From contig NC_135364.1 of assembly GCF_051622035.1 (NCBI RefSeq), forward strand, positions 21,293,001 through 21,357,000: a DNA stretch of 64,000 nt, given 5' to 3'. Each line of letters begins with the position of its first letter. Position 1 is the first letter of the stretch. Below the pieces are notes generated by a model. The model did no database searches and was not told where the DNA came from. It was given only the letters and a program-made list of their open reading frames with translations. This document shows, piece by piece, positions 57,841-64,000 of the stretch. Made by a program: the position numbers and the translations under genes. The stretch is from Arctopsyche grandis. Taxonomy: Eukaryota; Arthropoda; Insecta; Trichoptera; Hydropsychidae.

Positions 57841-58377
57841 ATACATAGATACGTCTGTTTATATTATTCACATTGCATAATGAAAATAAACTACATACTC
57901 CATATTCGCGCATCCGTGTTTGTAAACATTTTCCACGTGTTTTTACAAGCAAACAGTTTCGTCACCCGATTGGAGATTGTAAATTTGTATGTGTGTACAA
58001 ATTAAATAAACACCTATTTCCAGATATAATATGTGCGTGGAATGTAACCTTAGGCCTTGAATATCGTATCGGTCATTGCTGTAAAATATTTGCACAGTGA
58101 TGGTGAATGAATAGCCGTTGAATCGAGCGCCCGTAATGTCAATTTAAGTTCTTCTCACATTCATTAAAACGTTTACCGGTATTTTTGTTTCCAGTATTTT
58201 TATGTATGATGATTTTACCTTTGAATGTAGGAAACGTTCTTTACATTTTAATAGTGTTGGTAAAGTTTCCGGTCTTCCACAATATTATCGCCACCATTTT
58301 CAGCTTTTCACCGTCCTTTCAAATGAAAGCTTTTTAAATATTCTCTATCACCTTGAATATCGTTAACCATAAGATGG
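57841..58377. other. Intron 2 stretch, no feature recognised
   Basis: AT-rich, with a 75-codon frame (57873-58100) lacking a domain. Confidence 0.4.
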
Positions 58378-58650
58378 TTAGCGCGTAATGCTTTCAATTA
58401 AGTGGTCACTGATTGAATCCCTGGTCTTGTGCTGCTAGTCAGATCTTGGATATGTGACTCCAAGGTCGATCGTTTCCTATCAGAGTTTGCCTAACAAATT
58501 GGCAATTCTGTCTTATTTCTCACAAAATTCGAGTTTCCAGCATCTCAAATTTGCTGATTTATAAAATGCTGCGAATTTTTTCCATATGTTTCGATTTTTG
58601 GAATTGACCTGTATTTATATATGTATGTATATAAAATAAAAGCTTTTAAT
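58378..58650 (+). mobile_element. tRNA-headed SINE, copy S6
   Basis: Head GATGGTTAGCGCGTAATGC and a decayed B box, core TGCTAGTCAGATCTTGGATA, GTGACTCCAAGGTCGATCG and CAGAGTTTGCC. It has an internal deletion before ACAAATTGGCAA, then TTTATAAAATGCTGCGAA. No terminal hairpin is retained. Confidence 0.7.
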
Positions 58651-58904
58651 AATACCTACAATACTTATGTACAATGTTTGACCATAGAGTCGTGCAAAAA
58701 AGCGTGTATACTTGTTATTTTTGTTCTTTCGTCTGGCTATCTTGATCAAGCTCGTTACTATATATTTCTCACCTTGTTCTTATAATTGTGCTAAAAGTCA
58801 AATTTTCGCATTCATACGTCATACAACAAAATAAGTTTTATATAACTTTGTTTTACAAACGTATCAAACGTGCATTTTAAGAAGAATATAGAGTAAATCC
58901 CATA

Positions 58905-59365
58905 TATGATATTTTATTTTTATTTTATTTTATTTTATTACAATCGATGTACACTCGTCATTACAGATCGCTCCAATGCGACGAGTATACGACAACGGTC
59001 AGACAACGTATACAATACGTTGAATGGTAAGACAACGTATACAGTACGTTCAATAAACATCGAATACAATAATTAATCAAGTACAGAAATAATAATCATA
59101 GAGACATCTATGGATTATTTTTAGATTTTGTGCACAATTTTTATACACATAATAAACAACGAAATTATAGAGACATATATAGATTTCAGATTTCTGTGCA
59201 TAATTTTTACAAATTATACACAAAGATTTTGTGACAACGGGAAATGATCTATTACCAATTTTCAGGAATCGTTTCAACAATGATCAGATAAAATTGGCAA
59301 ACTCTGATAGAGAAACGATCGATTTGGAGTCACAAACCCCCAAATCTAACCAGCAGTTTGGTGAA
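58905..59365 (-). mobile_element. tRNA-headed SINE, copy S7
   Basis: A TTTTATTTTA tail, terminal hairpin 58949-58990 (GTACACTCGTC/GACGAGTATAC) and, further right, the core (GGCAAACTCTGATAG, GATTTGGAGTCACAAA, CCAGCAG). A small tandem duplication sits inside. The head region is poorly preserved. Confidence 0.65.
59001..59054. repeat. Tandem repeat AGACAACGTATACARTACGTT, two copies
   Basis: Two units of about 28 bp (59001-59028 and 59029-59054), each containing the self-complementary ACGTATAC.RTACGT. Confidence 0.8.
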
Positions 59366-59408
59366 TATACGCTATAATATATACGCTACCATTAAGCCAA
59401 ACTGCTGG
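59350..59408. repeat. Inverted repeat CCAGCAGTTTGG, perfect 12-bp arms
   Basis: The arms at 59350-59361 and 59397-59408 are exact complements. The loop holds ATATACGCTA twice. Confidence 0.85.
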
Positions 59409-60744
59409 CTATGTGAAATTCGTTAAAGATAAGCGATGCCAAGTTTCATTATACTGAATATTCTACAGCATTTCGTTATAGCTCAAGCATTTACCTAGAA
59501 TTTTGCTGGTTCGGTGATTACTGGTCACAAATTATTCGTCACAAAGTCACTAAAATCTCTATAACGGAACATCTGGCAGCCGAAAAGTCCGTCATACTAA
59601 CGATAACTATCATAGTAACGAGAACTTGAGTGCCAAATATTGTGTATTCGCGATTTTCATGGCAAAAGTTGTCTTTGTGACCACCCCAATGTGACGAATA
59701 GTCCAATTACCAATTTTGCTATAGTGGAGAAGTTTGATGTGATATTCATTTTAATTTGAAATATGAAGCTTACAAATTTCATTCTCGAATTCTTCGCTCT
59801 GATAGTGTAGCTTTCGTGCATTGTTGTATATTCACAATCGTGCATTCAAACAAGATAATCCGAACAAAAAAGGTTTAACCGCAACTCGAGCGATAACTTA
59901 TTCCTTTGCCTCGTTTTGCATTCGTCCGCCGATTTCGCCTTTGATGTGACGACGTCATTGTATAAAATCATTTATTATTATTTTTTGCATACGTGAATCA
60001 TCCTCGCTTATCGCCATTCTATCGTGACGATAAGCACTGATTCGGCATTGAATAGGCGCGTTTGTACTTTTGTGGCAGCCCTGTTCTTGGCGCATACCTC
60101 GGGACCACCAAGATTGCGCGCGTGTGGGCCGTCTGTCTCGCTCGCACTCGCTAGTTTTGCCATCTGTCTCTCTCGCTCACACCGATCCACACGTCTTTCT
60201 CGCGCACAATCTACTCACGATACGTCTGTGTTTCTTTGACTTTACGCGCACAGCTTTTGCAAATCGGCGGTTTGCGTGCAGCTCACATCGTTTTATTTAT
60301 TCGGTTATCACTTTTTCTTTCGACGGCAGTTGTGTGTTTAATATATCACGTTGCGTAATGACTTTGTGTCCTTTTAAAAGCGTTTCGACGAATGTTGGTA
60401 TAATCGTCGGCGATGTTTTTTAATGTTTGTAATATCACTTTAGTAATAAATTACTACTGGTTTTGAATGTGAGAACGATTTTCTGATTCGTTTTCGATTG
60501 GTTATGAAAAATAAAAGCGTTTTATATCATTTTTTCACCGTTATATAAAACGTTTTTTCTAGTAGTCCAATAGTTTGCATTTTGGAAAGTTCAGAATAAA
60601 AATGCAATGAATTATGTCTTCTAAGGAAGACAATCGTTTTTTTTTTGTATTCTTGTGATTAAAAAAAGTAATATAGTAAGTTAAGATAAGTATGGAATAA
60701 GTATTATAGCAAATGTAATATTATTAAAATATTACTGTAAGATT
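59409..60744. other. Intron 2 stretch with a Ci-core site and a GC-richer patch
   Basis: GACCACCCC at 59679-59687 is a one-base variant of the Ci/Gli consensus. A GC-richer, CTCTCGCTC-containing patch at about 60040-60330 has frames without domains. Confidence 0.3.
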
Positions 60745-60880
60745 TGGTTGTCGGAAGCCATAGGCGGTAGAGTAAAATGAGACTCGTTGAGCAGCTTAAA
60801 ACATCGTTTACTCGACGGAGTGCCACAATGATCTACCCGTTGCATTACATGTTACCAACCTCACTATTCATTATTCTCAA
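60745..60880 (-). repeat. Repeat family J, copy 1
   Basis: In reverse complement it matches 62960-63083: GAGGTTGGTAACATGTAATG, TGGC.CTCCG, CAACGAGTCTCATTTTAC, CCGCCTATGGCTTC and GACAACCA. It is unclassified; the GACAACC end forms a hairpin in copy 3. Confidence 0.65.
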
Positions 60881-62004
60881 GCTTGCCAAACTCATTCATA
60901 CATGCTTTCCTCTAGGTTAGAAAATTAATATGGTCCCACCCTACTATATAGTCACTGTACAAAAATTCTATATTAACGATTTTGGTAAGTTTGTCTATGA
61001 AATATGCAGCATTTTAGAAAGAGCCTTATCGAAATATGGTATTTTGGTACCAAAGTTCAAAAACGAAACAATTTATTTATTTTAATGCATCATATTTATG
61101 AAAACTAAACAGTTATTTTAGTTGCACTCGCTTACAATGTTGAGCTCATGCTAGAAACATGTAAATAGATACGGCATAGACATGTAGGACAGTGAGACAG
61201 TGACTAATTTTAATTTAATTTTATCCTAGTTTATACAAAAAAGTAGTAAAACTACTTTAGTCAGTATAATTTAGGGGGGGGGGGGGAGGGCGTAGTAATG
61301 GATAATAGATTTGGCCAGACAAGGATGTAATTATATGAAATGCTATGAATCTAATTCGTTACCAAAAATTCGGGCCGGCAGAAACTAACAAGTTCAAAAA
61401 CGTCAATCAAAAGTTTATTCCTTATAAAAAAGTTTTATAAGAAACAACCACAAGCTGCTGTCACAAGTGTCAATTGATTAAAATTCTGTTATTTAAAATA
61501 TGTGTATATGTCTAAAATCTGGTCAAAATAACTGACTTATATTTCAGCCGCTTACTAAGAACCCAGTTTTTTTTTCATCTTGTTTGTTGAAAAAAAGACC
61601 GCATTGCACTACGTATGTGCTTTGTCAAGGACGGCTCCTCAGATGCAAACCGGTCTCGTTTAAAATTTACTACGCATAATTAAGTGTCATAAACGATTAA
61701 CACTTGTTATTAATCTTGTATAAACAAACTTTCGTTTGGAACTCCGGCTTTTTTTTCTCTTCATCTGAGTGATGATCGTTTTTATCATTTTTTTATGCCG
61801 CTCCGAACACTGGGTCGGTTGTCGACCGCTGGTTCGCTCACGTACGTCATTTCCTGCTAATTTTAGCTTGCGTTTTCATTGCAATTCAATAATAGCCAAT
61901 AGGCCAATTGACTATTGCCGCTATCCGGCAATCCACGGGACTAATTGCCCGTTGGACTCATTCTACCGAAGTGATCTATAGATATGCACATTCGCTTTGC
62001 CCAC
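60881..62004. other. Intron 2 stretch, no gene recognised
   Basis: AT-rich DNA including the poly-G run. A 70-codon frame at 61769-61981 shows no domain. Confidence 0.4.
61274..61286. repeat. Poly-G run (13 G)
   Basis: Homopolymer on the + strand in otherwise AT-rich DNA. The length may be unreliable. Confidence 0.8.
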
Positions 62005-62060
62005 GCGTGTGGTCTTCAAAACGATGTCAATATAAATGACCACACTTGTAGTAGTGTTTT
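62005..62060 (+). repeat. Hairpin repeat P, copy 1
   Basis: GTGTGGTC (62007-62014) pairs with GACCACAC (62038-62045) around AAAACGATGTCAATAT and is followed by a T tract. Copy 2 lies 207 bp downstream. Confidence 0.6.
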
Positions 62061-62211
62061 TTTTTCGTCTAAGAAAAATAAATAAATAAAAGGCACATGC
62101 AAACTGTCCACATGGCAACGTAAACTTATTCGTAATTAATAGTGTTGCCATCCACGCCTTTCAAACTCTGTGACATACAATAACACTGCTCTAATTAATT
62201 TAATTTCGTCC

Positions 62212-62265
62212 GCGTGTGGTCGTCTGCAAACGATGTCAAGATGGACGACCACGGTATTTTTTTGG
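62212..62265 (+). repeat. Hairpin repeat P, copy 2
   Basis: GTGGTCGTC (62216-62224) pairs with GACGACCAC (62244-62252) around CAAACGATGTCAAGAT and is followed by a T tract. The stem bases differ from copy 1 yet still pair. Confidence 0.6.
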
Positions 62266-62269
62266 TCTA

Positions 62270-62515
62270 TACTTTGTTGTGGGTTTTTTTGATTTGCATC
62301 CGACTCGTGTGGCCATACGTCACGCGTGTCTGTGACCGGTCCGCGCCATGTTTACGGATGTGGATCCGAGCCACGCACCGTTCCACAGACTCTTTTTGCT
62401 CTTGGTTGTTGTGTCCATCCGTCCTGGTTGTTTTATTAGCGGCTCGCCAACAACAGATAAGAATTAACTCGGGAGGTCCGGCCGGCCCTCTCTTCGGCTC
62501 AGGGCTGGGCAAAAG
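62270..62515. promoter_or_regulatory. GC-richer block in intron 2
   Basis: Repeat-free and GC-rich, with forkhead-like ATGTTTAC. A 109-codon + frame (62214-62543) and an 81-codon - frame cross it without domains, and the frame is not bounded like a Patched exon. Confidence 0.2.
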
Positions 62516-62959
62516 TTATTGTACGAATCCATTAAACTTTTAACGACCGTTAAAGTTAAGTTCTCGTTAATGCGAGTTCACGACAGATACGATAGAGTGC
62601 AGACTGGCGATAAGAGTCGAGTTTTCACTGGTTCCATAAATTATTCTCAGCTGTAGAACTTTCAACCCAAGTCTGAATGGCTCGGGATCGTACCTTGAAA
62701 GATGTTGAAATGTCTTGGAATTATCATATATCCTAAAAATCGAAATCTCACATGTGAATGCATATTTCCAAAGTGTTTCACGTTTTTCTTAGAAATAATG
62801 CAAGATTTGCATCCGTCAAATCATCATCCTGTCAATATCAAAGACATTTTATAACAACTAGTACCCAACCAGCTGACTACATTTTTTACCTCAAGAAAAT
62901 GTTGTAATTGAGGTCAAAGTTAGTAGTGAGGTCATACTTTTTTAACCCAGAAGAATGCA

Positions 62960-63083
62960 TGTATGAATGATGAGGTTGGTAACATGTAATGTGACATGTA
63001 ACATGGCGCTCCGCCTAGTGAACAATTTTTTAAACGCTCAACTAATCTCATTTTACCCTTCCGCCCATGTCTTCTGACAACCA
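62960..63083 (+). repeat. Repeat family J, copy 2
   Basis: ATGAATGATGAGGTTGGTAA...CATTTTACCCTTCCGCCCAT...TTCTGACAACCA. Confidence 0.65.
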
Positions 63084-63221
63084 TATTCTACTTAGTATTT
63101 TAAGAATAATTATATTTGCTGTTTATTTCCATTTTGAGATCCGCAAAATGCAGATTATTAGGCCACTAGAGAAATGTCAGGAATACTTTCCAAAGAAAAA
63201 CGCTTTATAAAGCGGTGAAAG

Positions 63222-63343
63222 ATATGAATGATGAGGTTAGTAACATAGAAAATATGACACTTATCGTTGCGGCGCCACTTGAACATTTTTTTAAACTAAC
63301 GAGTCGTTTTGCAATACAGCCTATTGGTTGTCTCCTGACAACC
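63222..63343 (+). repeat. Repeat family J, copy 3
   Basis: ATATGAATGATGAGGTTAGT...TGGCGCCACTTGAACATTTT-like interior. It ends in the perfect hairpin GGTTGTC-TCCT-GACAACC. It is the most diverged copy. Confidence 0.6.
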
Positions 63344-64000
63344 AGATGGTACAATAATATAGAGAAATATATGAATTGAAAAGCCGTAATTAAGAAATTT
63401 AGATCATAACTCAGTTTCTGATAAAAAAAAGCCCGACAGTAAAAAAATTATCACTGTAAAATAATAACGAATGAAATGATAATTTCGTGTGAAAAATCCA
63501 GTTTCCTTCATAAACAAAGCTTACCCATTGAAAATTTTTACCAACTTTTATCATATTCATCTACTCTTTCTGCTTTCAATATTCCAAAACTCTCAGAAAA
63601 CTATGTCACACTTTTTTCTATTAAAATACGTAACATAAAAAGTCTATATAATATTATTTTTATATAAATTATAACACCCTACTGAAAACCACAGAATTTG
63701 ATCTCAATTTTAGCTTATTTTTTTAAAATTTTAGTTGGACAGCTTTGGCTCTTAGTCTGGATGAAACGACCCAAAGCAACGATAATGTACTATAACTGAA
63801 CCTCTTTTTAAGATCTATCAGCCAAACCATATATTATTTTAACTCAATTTCAATATTTCTGTTGCTCGTTGGTACTAATGGCGCTAAATTGATGTCCTTT
63901 GGATCATTTGGACCTTGGTTGAATTCAGGCAGCCCTGATTCCTCATCGCCGTTGGTGGTCGACTCGTGTGTGTGTGCACATTACAAAAATGAACATATCG
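63344..64000. other. Right edge of window, intron 2
   Basis: AT-rich until about 63850, then a mixed segment. No Patched exon 3 or other gene was recognised. Confidence 0.4.

Larger units (their letters stand above)
44290..64000 (+). other. ptc: ptc intron 2 (5' part, runs off the window)
   Basis: Begins at donor GTTAGC. The next Patched segment (expected to start E-G-G-R-L-E) was looked for and not found before the window end, so the intron exceeds 19.7 kb. Its contents are listed separately. Confidence 0.75.

Noticed and set aside
62214..62543. Candidate ptc exon 3 in a GC-rich block
   Set aside because: No E-G-G-R-L-E-like start or other Patched sequence is present in any frame.
42061..63969. 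Weaker Ci-like sites (GACCACCTA near 42090, GACCACCAA near 60106 and 63952, GACCACCTT near 47226)
   Set aside because: They lack the full GACCACCC core. One-mismatch hits to a 9-mer are expected many times by chance in 64 kb.
1..64000. CRISPR array, prokaryotic operon or viral genome
   Set aside because: Introns, SINEs, a Pol III tRNA gene and AT-rich intronic DNA mark this as animal nuclear DNA. No regularly spaced direct repeats and no viral genes were seen.

Overview
The window is AT-rich, intron- and transposon-dominated insect DNA carrying the 5' end of patched (ptc), the Hedgehog receptor gene, on the + strand. Two coding exons are recognisable: exon 1 (20035-20208) ends in the Ptc signature RTSWIDAALALRQLDK, and exon 2 (44097-44289) carries the first membrane helix and the conserved block FCVGLKSAQ...LWIQ. 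They are joined in phase 0 across an intron of about 23.9 kb. Exon 2 is 193 nt and ends in phase 1, the same length and phases I recall for exon 2 of human PTCH1. Exon 3 is not seen, so everything right of 44290 reads as intron 2. I judge the organism to be an insect, with Lepidoptera or a close relative most likely from the repeat types (Helitrons with ACTAGT ends, RTE-like LINE tails, TATG microsatellites). That placement is an inference.

Layout. 1-19.7 kb: upstream of ptc, holding dispersed repeats, one tRNA-Lys(CTT) gene on the - strand (16736-16808) and several GC-richer islands that look like regulatory DNA. One of them (about 7.2-7.6 kb) has a TCF site abutting a TCF Helper site, with a Ci/Gli core nearby. 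19.7-20.2 kb: CpG-rich ptc promoter/leader with a four-run G-quadruplex motif, an 8-codon upstream ORF and exon 1. 20.2-44.1 kb: intron 1, with many palindromic transposons, a GC island at 27.1-27.65 kb, one plausible small - strand coding exon (29439-29752) and a decayed LINE reverse transcriptase. 44.3-64 kb: intron 2, with more repeats and further GC islands.

The repeat landscape is the most distinctive feature. I see seven copies of one tRNA-headed SINE family; LINE-tail fragments sharing with those SINEs a terminal hairpin whose stem changes while the loop stays constant; short hAT-like foldback elements with 8-bp target duplications; MULE-like palindromes with 9-bp duplications; a TTA-flanked Harbinger-like family including a self-nested copy; Helitron ends, one in a precisely delimited insertion; and RTE-like LINE 3' ends. 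Only ptc and the tRNA are confidently functional genes. The remaining open reading frames look like chance or repeat-derived frames.
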